From Ruminococcus bromii (lineage in GTDB: Bacteria; Bacillota; Clostridia; Oscillospirales; Acutalibacteraceae), in assembly GCF_002834225.1 (NCBI RefSeq), contig NZ_NNSR01000073.1, forward strand, positions 124,001 to 188,000: 64,000 bases of DNA, written 5' to 3'. Each line of letters opens with the position of its first letter. Within the stretch, counting starts at the first letter, position 1. The position numbers and the translations under genes were made by a program. Shown here in pieces: positions 16,516 to 24,846 of this stretch. The notes under the pieces were generated by a model that worked only from the letters and a program-made list of their open reading frames with translations, did not search any database and was not told the origin of the DNA.

Positions 16516-17826
16516 ATGACATACGAAAATGCTGTTGAAAAAATTCATTCACTTTTGACATTCGGTTCTCGTCCGGGACTTGACCGAATGAGAATTTTGC
16601 TTGACAGGCTCGGAAATCCGCAGGACAGGCTGAAATTTATACACATTGCAGGTACGAACGGCAAAGGCTCGGTTTGTGCTATGCTTTCATCCGCACTTGT
16701 TGCGGCAGGCTACAAAACAGGCTTGTTCATTTCACCGTATATCACGGATTTTCGTGAGAGAATACAAATAAACAATTGTATGGTGAGCGAGTCCGTTCTC
16801 ACGGATGCGGTTGAAAAAACTTTCCCTATTATCGAGCAACTGCGTGAAGAGGGCACAATCATCACAGAATTTGAGTATGTCAACGCTCTTCAATTTTATA
16901 TACATGCAAATGCAGATTGTGACATTGTTGTTCTTGAAACAGGAATGGGCGGTCTGCTCGACTGCACCAATACTATAAAATCACCGCTTTGTGCCGTTAT
17001 CACCACAATCGGACTTGACCACACGGCAATTCTCGGCGATACAATTGAAAAAATCGCACAGCAAAAATGCGGAATTTTCAAGCCCGACTCAATGGCGGTT
17101 ACTTCAAAGCAGGATATCCGTGCAATGGAGGTTATTGAATCAACTGCAAGAGAAAAGAAAATTCCGCTTGCAACGAGCGAGAGCGTTAATATTGATGTCA
17201 TTGAAACCACCTTAAAGGGCAGTCGCTTTATGTTTAACGGTGTTGAAATCGACCTTCCGCTTTCGGGTGATCATCAGCTTGAAAATGCAAAAACCGCACT
17301 TGCGGCACTTGATATGCTCCGTTGCAATTCTCTGATTTCAATAACAGATAAGCAGATTGCAAACGGTTTTGCAAAGGCTGTCAATCCCGCAAGACTTGAG
17401 CTGTTGAGTGAAAAGCCGATTGTTCTGCTTGACGGTGCTCACAATCCTAACGGAATTGAGGCGCTTAAATCGGCAATCCAAAAATTCCTTCCGAATAAGT
17501 ATATAATTGCAATCACGGGGATGCTTGCCGACAAGGATGTCAGCACTTCGGTAAAACTGCTTGACGGAGTTTTTGACAGAGTTTACACAGTTCCCGTTCA
17601 CAATCCAAGGGCAATGCACCCTGCAAAGCTTATGCAACAGTATGCAAGATTTGTTGACGATACGGTAACCTTTGAAAGTGCCGAACACGCATTTGATATG
17701 GCTTTTGAACAGGCTGAAAAGACCGATTGTGCGGTTGTAATCTGCGGTTCGCTCTACCTTGCAGGCGAAATCCGTCCGTATATCATCAATAAAATCAAGG
17801 CTGAAAACGAATCAGCCGAAAAGTAA
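16516..17826 (+). CDS. folC: folylpolyglutamate synthase / dihydrofolate synthase
   Basis: Adds glutamate to folates, and possibly to dihydropteroate. The 436-residue Mur-ligase-family protein has the P-loop AGTNGKGSVCAML near residue 44 and the FISPYITDFRERIQI segment near 74. ETGMGGLLDCTN is near 140, GLDHTAILGDTIEKIAQQK near 170, and the C-terminal domain motif LLDGAHNPNGIEAL near 307. Length fits. It starts immediately after rsmI, with AGGGAGCTG inside the rsmI end as ribosome site. Confidence 0.95.
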   Translation: MTYENAVEKIHSLLTFGSRPGLDRMRILLDRLGNPQDRLKFIHIAGTNGKGSVCAMLSSALVAAGYKTGLFISPYITDFRERIQINNCMVSESVLTDAVEKTFPIIEQLREEGTIITEFEYVNALQFYIHANADCDIVVLETGMGGLLDCTNTIKSPLCAVITTIGLDHTAILGDTIEKIAQQKCGIFKPDSMAVTSKQDIRAMEVIESTAREKKIPLATSESVNIDVIETTLKGSRFMFNGVEIDLPLSGDHQLENAKTALAALDMLRCNSLISITDKQIANGFAKAVNPARLELLSEKPIVLLDGAHNPNGIEALKSAIQKFLPNKYIIAITGMLADKDVSTSVKLLDGVFDRVYTVPVHNPRAMHPAKLMQQYARFVDDTVTFESAEHAFDMAFEQAEKTDCAVVICGSLYLAGEIRPYIINKIKAENESAEK

Positions 17827-17860
17827 ATTTTTCGTTACAACAGAATAAAACAAATTTTTT

Positions 17861-17910
17861 GCTCTGCACTTATTATCATTAAGATAACAGGTGCGGAGCT
17901 TTTATTTTTG
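17861..17910 (+). terminator. terminator between folC and spoIIAA
   Basis: GCTCTGCAC and GTGCGGAGC (one G-U pair) enclose a 21-base loop and are followed by a T-rich run. Confidence 0.6.
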
Positions 17911-17926
17911 AGAAGGACTGATAAAA

Positions 17927-18229
17927 TTGCTGAAAACGGAATTTAAAAACAACATCCTCACGGCATATATCGACGGCGAAATCGACCACGATTCGGCGGC
18001 AGAGATACGCACGAAAATTGACGCCGCCGTTCAGACAAACAAACCTAAGCTTTTGTGCCTTGATTTTTCCAAGGTGTCGTTTATGGACTCATCGGGCATA
18101 GGTCTTGTAATGGGACGGTACCGTCAGATGAAGCTTGTCGGCGGAGCGTTGCGTGTAATCAATATTCCCGACAGATTGTACAGACTGTTTGAAATGTCGG
18201 GGCTTGAAAGTTTGGGGGTGTTGAGATGA
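17927..18229 (+). CDS. spoIIAA: anti-sigma-F factor antagonist SpoIIAA
   Basis: STAS-domain protein that, when dephosphorylated in the forespore, releases sigma-F from SpoIIAB. The 100 residues include the phosphorylation-site motif SFMDSSGIGLVMGRY near residue 52-66, in which the first Ser after Asp is the expected target. It starts with TTG behind AGAAGGACTG. Its TGA overlaps the ATG of spoIIAB. The three-gene order AA-AB-sigF is the conserved sporulation operon; a sigma-H promoter is expected but I could not place one convincingly. Confidence 0.95.
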   Translation: MLKTEFKNNILTAYIDGEIDHDSAAEIRTKIDAAVQTNKPKLLCLDFSKVSFMDSSGIGLVMGRYRQMKLVGGALRVINIPDRLYRLFEMSGLESLGVLR

Positions 18230-18666
18230 AAACAGTAAATGAAATGAAACTTTGCGTGCCGTCAAAAGGCTGTAACGAGGCTTTTGCAAGGAGCGTAGTG
18301 TCTGCGTTTATAATGAACCTTGACCCGACTGTCAACGAACTCAGCGACCTGAAAACCGCTGTGTCCGAGGCTGTGACAAACTGCATTGTTCACGGCTACC
18401 GCCGCCAAAGCGGAATGATTTACATAAACGGAAAAATCACCGCCGAAAACAAGGTGATAATCACAATCCGTGACAAAGGCTGCGGTATTCCCAATGTAAA
18501 AAAGGCAATGGAACCGCTGTTTACAACCGCTCCCGAAGAGGAGAGGGCGGGACTCGGCTTTGCAGTTATGCAGAGCTTTTGCGACAAGGTGCGTGTCCGT
18601 TCAAAGCCCGACAGCGGAACAACCGTAACTCTTGAAAAAATTATAGGTTCGGAAAATGACCGATAA
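18226..18666 (+). CDS. spoIIAB: anti-sigma-F factor / serine kinase SpoIIAB
   Basis: Binds and holds sigma-F and phosphorylates SpoIIAA. The 146-residue GHKL-type ATPase shows the N box in LKTAVSEAVTNCIVHGY (Glu and Asn) near residue 47, the G1 box DKGCGIPN near 83 and ERAGLGFAVMQSF near 105. It overlaps spoIIAA by 4 bases and sigF by 11 bases, which keeps the stoichiometry of the partner-switch tight. Confidence 0.95.
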   Translation: MKTVNEMKLCVPSKGCNEAFARSVVSAFIMNLDPTVNELSDLKTAVSEAVTNCIVHGYRRQSGMIYINGKITAENKVIITIRDKGCGIPNVKKAMEPLFTTAPEEERAGLGFAVMQSFCDKVRVRSKPDSGTTVTLEKIIGSENDR

Positions 18667-19315
18667 AAATAAACTTGCCGATAAAAATATAGGGCTTGTC
18701 CATGCCTGTTGCAAACGATTTGCAGGCAAAGGAATAGAGTACGAAGAGCTTTTCGCATCGGGGTGCCTTGGACTTGCAAAGGCGATAAATAACTTTGATG
18801 AAAGCCGTAACCTGCAGTTTTCAACCTATGCCTTCCCCGTGATTATGGGCGAAATAAAGCGGCTTTTCCGTGACGGCGGTGCAGTCAGGGTAAGCCGCAC
18901 ATTAAAGGAGCTTTCGCTTGCGATATCAAGGCTTAACAATGAAAGCAAGCTGAAAAACGGCAGAGAACTCACCGTGAGCGAGCTTGCCGAAAGGCTTGAT
19001 ACAAGCGAGGAAAAAATCATTGACGCACTTAACAGTGCAAGAGTTCCTCTATCCCTGACTGCCGAATATGACAGCGAGGGCAACCCACAGCTTGATGTCC
19101 CGACAGATGATATTCAGGACGAAATCTCGGAACGATTGTCGCTTGAACAGGCAGTAAAATCCCTATGCGACACCGACAGAAAAATAATCCAACTGCGTTA
19201 CTATCAAAGCAAAACCCAAACCCAGACCGCCAAAATTCTTTCCATGACGCAGGTTCAAATCAGCCGCAGAGAAAAGAAAATTCTCACCGCCATTCGGGAC
19301 AAAATGTCGGTGTAA
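18656..19315 (+). CDS. sigF: RNA polymerase sigma factor sigma-F
   Basis: Directs early forespore transcription. The 219 residues hold region 2 (GIEYEELFASGCLGLAKAINNFDESRNLQFSTYAF area, residues 28-62), region 3 (VSRTLKELSLAI, then TVSELAERLDTS) and region 4 (LIQLRYYQSKTQTQTA, then the MTQVQISRREKKI helix-turn-helix). Core length is slightly below Bacillus SigF. It begins inside spoIIAB and completes the operon; downstream is a shared repeat and a bidirectional terminator. Confidence 0.94.
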   Translation: MTDKNKLADKNIGLVHACCKRFAGKGIEYEELFASGCLGLAKAINNFDESRNLQFSTYAFPVIMGEIKRLFRDGGAVRVSRTLKELSLAISRLNNESKLKNGRELTVSELAERLDTSEEKIIDALNSARVPLSLTAEYDSEGNPQLDVPTDDIQDEISERLSLEQAVKSLCDTDRKIIQLRYYQSKTQTQTAKILSMTQVQISRREKKILTAIRDKMSV

Positions 19316-19331
19316 CAGCAAAGTTATCAGT

Positions 19332-19367
19332 AGGGGCGTTCATTGGACGCCCGCACGGCGAGCCGCT
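19332..19367. repeat. 36-bp dispersed repeat (copy A)
   Basis: These 36 bases after sigF are identical to 35947-35982. The segment contains GGGGCG-TTCATT-GGACGCCC inverted arms and ends in the CGGCGAGCCGC block seen in the intergenic repeat family at 40 and 60 kb. Confidence 0.75.
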
Positions 19368-19391
19368 ATATTTTAATACCCACACATAAAA

Positions 19392-19420
19392 ACAGGCTGT
19401 ACAAATTTCGTACAGCCTGT
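19392..19420. terminator. bidirectional terminator between sigF and the zinc-ribbon gene
   Basis: A perfect 11-bp stem (ACAGGCTGTAC with GTACAGCCTGT) around a 7-base loop, located in the convergent gap 4 bases from the next stop codon. Confidence 0.75.
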
Positions 19421-19424
19421 CGCT

Positions 19425-20063
19425 TTATGGTTTTCTTGTGCCGCAACCGCATGTTCCGACATAATTTTGATTTATCTTTCCACACTTTGGACATTGCCAA
19501 ACATCGGTTTGAGCTGAAATCGGTTCAAAATTCGGCTTTTGACAACTACAGTTTGAGCAATATCTTATGTTGGCAGGATTTGAATTTCCGCATTTCGGAC
19601 ACAGCCATTTTGTACTTACATTCGTTTTTTCGCGGCTTTCTTTTGTAATATAACTGTTAAATGCTTTATTTGCCGATGCGTTTACTTTTTGAATTGCACA
19701 TGCAAAAATTATTGCAATTATTTCGAGAAATGCCGCAATCATCATACCTGTGAGATTTTCATCACGGTGATGATCTATATAAGATGATACATTCATTATA
19801 AATACGATTGTTGAAACAATTTCTAAAATAATAAATATAACTATATATACCATTCGTTCAGGGTGCTTTGCGCGGAAATCGGCAATAAATTCTTCTTTGT
19901 TTTTTATTGGTTCTTCATGCTTTTCGGTATGCTGTACATTAAAATTTTGATTTGCATTTTGATTAGAAAAATTATCTGATACAACATTTCCTATTTGTGC
20001 GCCGCAGTACTGACAAAATACACTTCCGTCAGCAATTTGTTTGCCGCATTTTTGACAATACAT
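19425..20063 (-). CDS. zinc-ribbon membrane protein of unknown function
   Basis: 212 residues from the ATG at 20063, chosen because TAAGGAGGAATTATTT precedes it. The N-terminus is a zinc ribbon (MYCQKCGKQIADGSVFCQYCG). A charged linker follows, then two membrane spans roughly at residues 83-105 and 120-140 (VYIVIFIILEIVSTIVFIM; MIAAFLEIIAIIFACAI). The C-terminus has two further ribbons, CPKCGNSNPANIRYCSNC and CPKCGKINQNYVGTCGCG. Such ribbon-plus-membrane proteins are common in Clostridia; no specific role can be assigned. Confidence 0.8.
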   Translation of the reverse strand: MYCQKCGKQIADGSVFCQYCGAQIGNVVSDNFSNQNANQNFNVQHTEKHEEPIKNKEEFIADFRAKHPERMVYIVIFIILEIVSTIVFIMNVSSYIDHHRDENLTGMMIAAFLEIIAIIFACAIQKVNASANKAFNSYITKESREKTNVSTKWLCPKCGNSNPANIRYCSNCSCQKPNFEPISAQTDVWQCPKCGKINQNYVGTCGCGTRKP

Positions 20064-20225
20064 AAATAATTCCTCCTTAAAATTACTGTGAAAATTCACA
20101 GCTTATATGAGAATTATAATGCAGATTTTCACACTTGTCAATTAAAAGTCTAAAATTTCTCATAATTTTAAACAAAAATTCGCAAAATACTTATAATTAA
20201 GTTATTAAATATATGAGGTGATATT

Positions 20226-20552
20226 ATGATTGGTGAACGCTTGCAGGAACTTCGCAAAGACCATGGAGTGTCGCAGGCACAGCTTGCGGAGCTTTTGGGC
20301 GTGTCACACTACACAATATCATCCTACGAATGTAACCGCAGTGACCCCGACGATAATTCAAAAATAATCATTGCAAAGCTTTTTGATGTGTCGGTCGATT
20401 ACCTAATCGGTCTGATTGACGAACCGCTTTCGTTCAACCGCAATAACCGTTCCCTTCCGCTTCCTCAATCATTTACCAAAGCGGACTGCGACAATGTGCT
20501 TGATTATATAAAGTATCTTGAATTTAAAAAGAATAAATTCAATGAGCGTTAA
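20226..20552 (+). CDS. XRE-family helix-turn-helix regulator
   Basis: 108 residues. An N-terminal Cro/CI-type helix-turn-helix occupies residues 1-65 (GERLQELRKDHGVSQAQLAELLGVSHYTISSYE is its recognition region), followed by FDVSVDYLIGLID, typical of SinR/Xre-like repressors. A short helical C-terminal tail with LDYIKYLEFKKNKF may be a dimerisation helix. TGAGGTGAT precedes the ATG. It diverges from the zinc-ribbon gene, so that gene could be a target; this is inference. Confidence 0.85.
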   Translation: MIGERLQELRKDHGVSQAQLAELLGVSHYTISSYECNRSDPDDNSKIIIAKLFDVSVDYLIGLIDEPLSFNRNNRSLPLPQSFTKADCDNVLDYIKYLEFKKNKFNER

Positions 20553-20592
20553 TTTCCAAAGTAACTCCGAGCATATTGTAATACAAAAATCA

Positions 20593-20621
20593 TTGACAAC
20601 GAAGGAAAAGTTTGTTATAAT
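20593..20621 (+). promoter_or_regulatory. consensus promoter of the tRNA gene
   Basis: A perfect TTGACA (20593-20598), 17-base spacer and perfect TATAAT (20616-20621), 79 bases before the tRNA. Confidence 0.85.
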
Positions 20622-20700
20622 ATTATTCGCGTGGTTCGGTTACAAAATGTGGCGGATTGATTTTGAAGTTTATTGATTTGTCAGACTGTAAACGGAATAT

Positions 20701-20777
20701 GCGCCAATAGCTCAGTTGGTTAGAGCTACCGGCTCATAACCGGTCGGTCCGGGGTTCGAGTCCCTGTTGGCGCACCA
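20701..20777 (+). tRNA. tRNA with CAU anticodon (elongator Met or Ile2)
   Basis: A complete cloverleaf: acceptor arms GCGCCAA and TTGGCGC, D-arm GCTC...GAGC, anticodon arm ACCGG-CTCATAA-CCGGT with CAT at 20735-20737, TTCGAGT in the T-loop, discriminator A, and an encoded CCA at 20775-20777. CAU can be elongator Met or, after lysidine modification, Ile. The loop CTCATAA resembles bacterial tRNA-Ile2 as much as Met, so identity is left open. Initiator tRNA is unlikely, because the acceptor ends pair fully (G1-C72) and the anticodon stem lacks the three G-C pairs in the right order. Confidence 0.93.
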
Positions 20778-20783
20778 AAGAAA

Positions 20784-20830
20784 AACCGCACTAAGAAGCC
20801 ATTTTAGAGCTTTTTAGTGCGGTTATTTTT
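20784..20830 (+). terminator. terminator of the tRNA transcript
   Basis: AACCGCACTAA (20784-20794) pairs perfectly with TTAGTGCGGTT (20814-20824), followed by ATTTTT, a few bases beyond the CCA end. Confidence 0.85.
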
Positions 20831-20972
20831 ATATCTTTTGTATGCTAAAATATGCTGAAATACGCGAAAATCAGCTAAAAATGCATTGCAAATGCAAGAC
20901 AGAAAAAAGCTGTGATATTCACCTTGCCTTTAATTTGTAATTTATTTCACAAAAGTTTTACCAAAATTGAAA
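20831..20972. other. intergenic spacer, no gene seen
   Basis: A+T-rich spacer between the tRNA terminator and the ppdK terminator hairpin. I see no ribosome site with an open frame and no further clear structure. Confidence 0.5.
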
Positions 20973-21018
20973 GAGGCTGCGAAGAACGAAGTCTTAAACT
21001 TCATTTCTTCACAGCCTC
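20973..21018. terminator. hairpin at the 3' end of ppdK, member of a two-copy family
   Basis: GAGGCTGCGAAGAA pairs with TTCTTCACAGCCTC with one mismatch, enclosing an inner GAAGT-CTTAA-ACTTC stem. Nearly the same element recurs at 59955-60000. On the minus strand it is followed by TTTCAATTTT, so it can end the ppdK transcript. Confidence 0.75.
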
Positions 21019-21076
21019 TGATTTTATATCAGGATTAAACTTGTATTAAGTTACCTGTCAATACATCCGGTGTGGA

Positions 21077-23704
21077 TTACTTGTTTGCGATAGCAGCCTG
21101 AGCAGCAGCAAGACGAGCAATCGGAACACGGAACGGTGAACATGATACATAGTCAAGACCGATCTTGTGGCAGAACTCAACAGAAGAAGGGTCGCCGCCG
21201 TGCTCACCGCAGATACCAACATGGAGCTTGTTGTTTACAGGCTTACCGAGTTTGATAGCTGTTTCCATGAGCTTGCCAACGCCTGTCTGGTCAAGCTTAG
21301 CGAACGGATCGTTCTCGAAGATCTTAGCATCATAGTAAGCGTTGAGGAACTTACCTGCGTCATCTCTTGAGAAGCCGTATGTCATCTGTGTAAGGTCGTT
21401 AGTACCGAAGCAGAAGAAGTCAGCTTCCTTAGCAATCTCATCAGCTGTAAGAGCAGCTCTTGGGATTTCGATCATTGTACCAACTTCGTACTTGAGGTCG
21501 ATGCCTGCAGCAGCGATTTCAGCGTCAGCTGTTTCAACAACAACCTTCTTAACGAACTTGAGTTCCTTAACATCGCATACGAGCGGAATCATGATTTCAG
21601 GCTCAACTGTCCAGTCTGCGTGTGCCTTCTGAACATTGATAGCAGCACGGATAACTGCCTTTGTCTGCATCTTTGCAATTTCAGGATATGTTACTGCAAG
21701 ACGGCAACCACGGTGACCCATCATTGGGTTGAACTCGTGGAGTGAAGCGATGATTGTCTTAATGTCTTCAACGCTCTTGCCCTGAGCAGCTGCGAGTTTC
21801 TCGATGTCAGCTTCCTCTGTAGGAACGAACTCGTGAAGCGGCGGATCAAGGAATCTGATTGTTACAGGATTGCCTTCGAGTGCCTCATAAAGAGCCTCAA
21901 AGTCGCCCTGCTGATAAGGAAGAATCTTGTTAAGAGCAGCTTCTCTTTCTTCAACTGTATCTGAGCAGATCATCTCTCTGAATGCAGCGATTCTGTCCTC
22001 TTCAAAGAACATATGCTCTGTACGGCAAAGACCGATACCTTCAGCACCGAGCTCACGAGCCTTCTTAGCGTCAGCAGGTGTATCAGCGTTTGTTCTAACC
22101 TTAAGAGTTCTGTACTTGTCAGCCCAAGCCATGATTCTGCCGAACTCACCTGCGATTGTAGCGTCAACTGTTGGGATAACGCCGTCGTAGATGTTACCTG
22201 TAGAACCGTCGATTGAAATGTAGTCACCCTCGTGGAATTCCTTGCCTGCGAGTGTGAACTTCTTGTTAGCCTCGTCCATTGCGATGTCGCCGCAACCTGA
22301 TACACAGCATGTACCCATACCACGAGCAACAACGGCAGCGTGTGATGTCATACCGCCACGAACTGTGAGGATACCCTGTGAAGCCTTCATACCTGTGATG
22401 TCCTCAGGTGAAGTTTCAAGACGAACGAGAACAACCTTTTCGCCCTTAGCGTTCCAGTTTTCAGCATCTTCGGCTGTGAATACGATCTTACCGCAAGCAG
22501 CACCAGGAGAAGCGCCGAGGCCCTTACCGATTGGTGTAGCAGCCTTAAGAGCAGCAGCATCGAACTGTGGGTGAAGAAGTGTGTCAAGGTTACGAGGATC
22601 GATCATTGCAACAGCTTCTTCTTCTGTTCTCATGCCCTCGTCAACGAGGTCACAAGCAATTTTAAGAGCAGCCTGAGCTGTTCTCTTACCGTTTCTTGTC
22701 TGGAGCATATAGAGCTTCTTGTTTTCAACAGTGAACTCCATGTCCTGCATATCTCTGTAGTGGTTTTCGAGTGTCTGACAAACATTCTGGAACTGCTCGA
22801 AAGCTTCCGGGAACTCTTCAGCCATCTTAGCAATTGGCATAGGAGTACGAACACCTGCAACTACGTCTTCGCCCTGTGCATTGATGAGGAACTCACCCAT
22901 GAGCTTCTTCTCACCTGTAGCAGGATCTCTTGTAAATGCAACACCTGTACCGCAATCGTCACCCATGTTACCGAATGCCATTGACTGTACGTTAACGGCA
23001 GTACCCCATGAATAAGGAATATCGTTGTCACGACGGTAAACGTTTGCACGAGGGTTGTCCCATGAACGGAATACAGCCTTAACTGCGCCCATGAGCTGTT
23101 CCTTAGGATCGTCAGGGAAGTCCTGACCGATTTTCTCTTTGTATTCAGCCTTAAACTGGCCTGCAAGCTCCTTAAGATCGTCAGCTGTAAGCTCTACGTC
23201 ATAAGTAACGCCTCTCTCAGCCTTCATCTTGTCGATGAGCTCTTCAAAATATTTCTTACCTACTTCCATAACTACATCGGAATACATCTGAATGAATCTT
23301 CTGTAGCAGTCCCAAGCCCAACGAGGGTTGTTTGACTTCTTAGCGATAACTTCAACAACATCTTCGTTAAGACCGAGGTTAAGGATTGTATCCATCATAC
23401 CCGGCATTGAAGCACGAGCACCTGAACGAACTGAAACGAGGAGGGGGTTCTCCTTGTCGCCGAACTTCTTGCCTGTGATCTCTTCCATCTTCTCGATGTA
23501 CTCGTTGATCTGAGCCTGAATTTCAGCGTTGATTTCTTTGCCGTCCTCATAATACTGAGTACAAGCTTCTGTTGTAATTGTGAAGCCCTGTGGTACAGGA
23601 AGTCCAAGACCTGTCATTTCTGCAAGGTTGGCACCCTTACCGCCGAGGAGCTCACGCATGTTAGCATTACCTTCTGTAAAAAGGTAAACCCATTTGTTTG
23701 CCAT
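21077..23704 (-). CDS. ppdK: pyruvate, phosphate dikinase
   Basis: Interconverts PEP + AMP + PPi and pyruvate + ATP + Pi; in anaerobes it can act in glycolysis or in gluconeogenesis. The 875-residue protein is full length. The ATP-grasp domain begins with GGKGANLAEMTGLGLPVPQGF near residue 22. The phosphohistidine domain has GGMTSHAAVVARGMGTCC near residue 455, with its His the swivelling phosphate carrier. The PEP-binding barrel ends with GICGEHGGDP near residue 830 carrying the catalytic Cys. A GGAGGATTACCAGTT site precedes the ATG. It is a single-gene unit. Confidence 0.97.
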   Translation of the reverse strand: MANKWVYLFTEGNANMRELLGGKGANLAEMTGLGLPVPQGFTITTEACTQYYEDGKEINAEIQAQINEYIEKMEEITGKKFGDKENPLLVSVRSGARASMPGMMDTILNLGLNEDVVEVIAKKSNNPRWAWDCYRRFIQMYSDVVMEVGKKYFEELIDKMKAERGVTYDVELTADDLKELAGQFKAEYKEKIGQDFPDDPKEQLMGAVKAVFRSWDNPRANVYRRDNDIPYSWGTAVNVQSMAFGNMGDDCGTGVAFTRDPATGEKKLMGEFLINAQGEDVVAGVRTPMPIAKMAEEFPEAFEQFQNVCQTLENHYRDMQDMEFTVENKKLYMLQTRNGKRTAQAALKIACDLVDEGMRTEEEAVAMIDPRNLDTLLHPQFDAAALKAATPIGKGLGASPGAACGKIVFTAEDAENWNAKGEKVVLVRLETSPEDITGMKASQGILTVRGGMTSHAAVVARGMGTCCVSGCGDIAMDEANKKFTLAGKEFHEGDYISIDGSTGNIYDGVIPTVDATIAGEFGRIMAWADKYRTLKVRTNADTPADAKKARELGAEGIGLCRTEHMFFEEDRIAAFREMICSDTVEEREAALNKILPYQQGDFEALYEALEGNPVTIRFLDPPLHEFVPTEEADIEKLAAAQGKSVEDIKTIIASLHEFNPMMGHRGCRLAVTYPEIAKMQTKAVIRAAINVQKAHADWTVEPEIMIPLVCDVKELKFVKKVVVETADAEIAAAGIDLKYEVGTMIEIPRAALTADEIAKEADFFCFGTNDLTQMTYGFSRDDAGKFLNAYYDAKIFENDPFAKLDQTGVGKLMETAIKLGKPVNNKLHVGICGEHGGDPSSVEFCHKIGLDYVSCSPFRVPIARLAAAQAAIANK

Positions 23705-24034
23705 AACTGGTAATCCTCCTAAAAATAAATTAAGATATACGGCTGTGGCAGACTTACCCCTTGGTAAAACCTGCCTGCTTGTATAAGCCTATCGAATATT
23801 ATAACAAACTTTGGTCAAAATAGCTATATTTTTTTCAAACTTTTTTCTTATAAAAAACGAGTTTTATTTTCGACAATATTGTATAAATCGTTTAAAATGC
23901 CTTTTTTTGCCCGATTTTTGTAATTTTCTCTTGAAATTTGTGATTTTTGTGAGATAATATTATGGTATGAACGAGTGTCTTGTGACAGGACTGTCTGCAT
24001 CTTTGTTGTTTTGTCACAGATAAAAGGAGAAAAA
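23705..24034. other. divergent intergenic region between ppdK and the glmU-like gene
   Basis: A 330-base A+T-rich spacer. The minus-strand TATAAT at 23803-23798 is a likely -10 box for ppdK, but no good -35 box stands at the right distance. The plus-strand promoter of the next gene is listed separately. No coding frame with a ribosome site is seen. Confidence 0.5.
23931..23960 (+). promoter_or_regulatory. putative promoter of the glmU-like/prs unit
   Basis: TTGAAA at 23931-23936 followed by overlapping -10 candidates GATAAT (16-base spacing) and TAATAT (18-base spacing). Confidence 0.45.
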
Positions 24035-24784
24035 ATGAAGAATTGTGCCGTTATCCTCGCAGGCGGCGAGGGCAAAAGAATGAAATCCGACAAGCCGAAA
24101 ACATTGTCGGAGGTACTCGGCAAGCCGATGCTCTGTTGGGTTATGTCGGCTTTAAGGAAAGCCGGTATTGACGACATCTGTGTGGTCAAGGGCTTTAAAA
24201 AAGAGTGTATTGAGGAGTATCTTTCAACTCTCGATTTTTCCGTTGAAAGCGTGTTTCAGGCTGAAAGACTCGGAACAGGCCACGCTGTGATGATGGCAAA
24301 GGATTTTCTTAAAAAGCACAGCGGCAATGTTGTTATTCTCAACGGCGACGCTCCGTTTATGGACAGCAAGACTATTGAGGATTCCCTGAAGGCTCACATT
24401 GAAAACGGCTGTGCCGCAACGGTTATTTCCGCAAGGGTTGACGATCCGACAGGCTACGGCAGAATTGTCCGTGACGAAAACGGAAATCTGCGTGCAATTG
24501 TTGAGCAGAAGGACGCTGATGAGGAAACTCTCAAAATAAATGAAGTAAACTCGGGCGGTTTCTGGTTTGATTGTCAGCTTCTTCTTTCGGTTCTCGACAG
24601 AATCAAGTCGGATAACAGCGCAAAGGAATATTATCTTCCCGACGCAATCAAGCTTTTGCTTGAGGACGGAAGAAAGGTCGGAGCATTCACGGCTCAGTGC
24701 AGCGATACGGTTCTGGGTGCAAATGATCCGGCTCAGCTTGAACAGCTTAACGAAATTGCAAGGACAAAGGGTTACAGCTGTTAA
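24035..24784 (+). CDS. UDP-GlcNAc pyrophosphorylase-like protein, GlmU N-terminal domain only
   Basis: 249 residues equal to the nucleotidyltransferase half of GlmU. It has ILAGGEGKRMKSDKPKTLSEVLGKPML at residues 7-33 (nucleotide loop and catalytic Lys), then NGDAPFMDS near 105 and GYGRIVRDENGN near 150. VEQKDADEETLKINEVNSGGFWF near 165 is the sugar-binding part. The left-handed beta-helix acetyltransferase half, about 200 residues, is absent and the frame closes normally before prs, so this is not a frameshift. The start at 24035 follows AAAAGGAGAAAAA. Position before prs matches Bacillus gcaD-prs. GlcN-1-P acetylation would need another enzyme. Confidence 0.88.
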   Translation: MKNCAVILAGGEGKRMKSDKPKTLSEVLGKPMLCWVMSALRKAGIDDICVVKGFKKECIEEYLSTLDFSVESVFQAERLGTGHAVMMAKDFLKKHSGNVVILNGDAPFMDSKTIEDSLKAHIENGCAATVISARVDDPTGYGRIVRDENGNLRAIVEQKDADEETLKINEVNSGGFWFDCQLLLSVLDRIKSDNSAKEYYLPDAIKLLLEDGRKVGAFTAQCSDTVLGANDPAQLEQLNEIARTKGYSC

Positions 24785-24846
24785 TTGCTCGGTTAATCAT
24801 TGGTAAACATATACTACACACATTAAAATTCAAAGGAGTTATTGCA

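Noticed and set aside
24035-24846. Frameshifted full-length glmU
   Set aside because: I looked for a beta-helix acetyltransferase continuation in all frames before prs; only 62 bases remain and they hold the prs ribosome site, so truncation is by gene length, not by frameshift.
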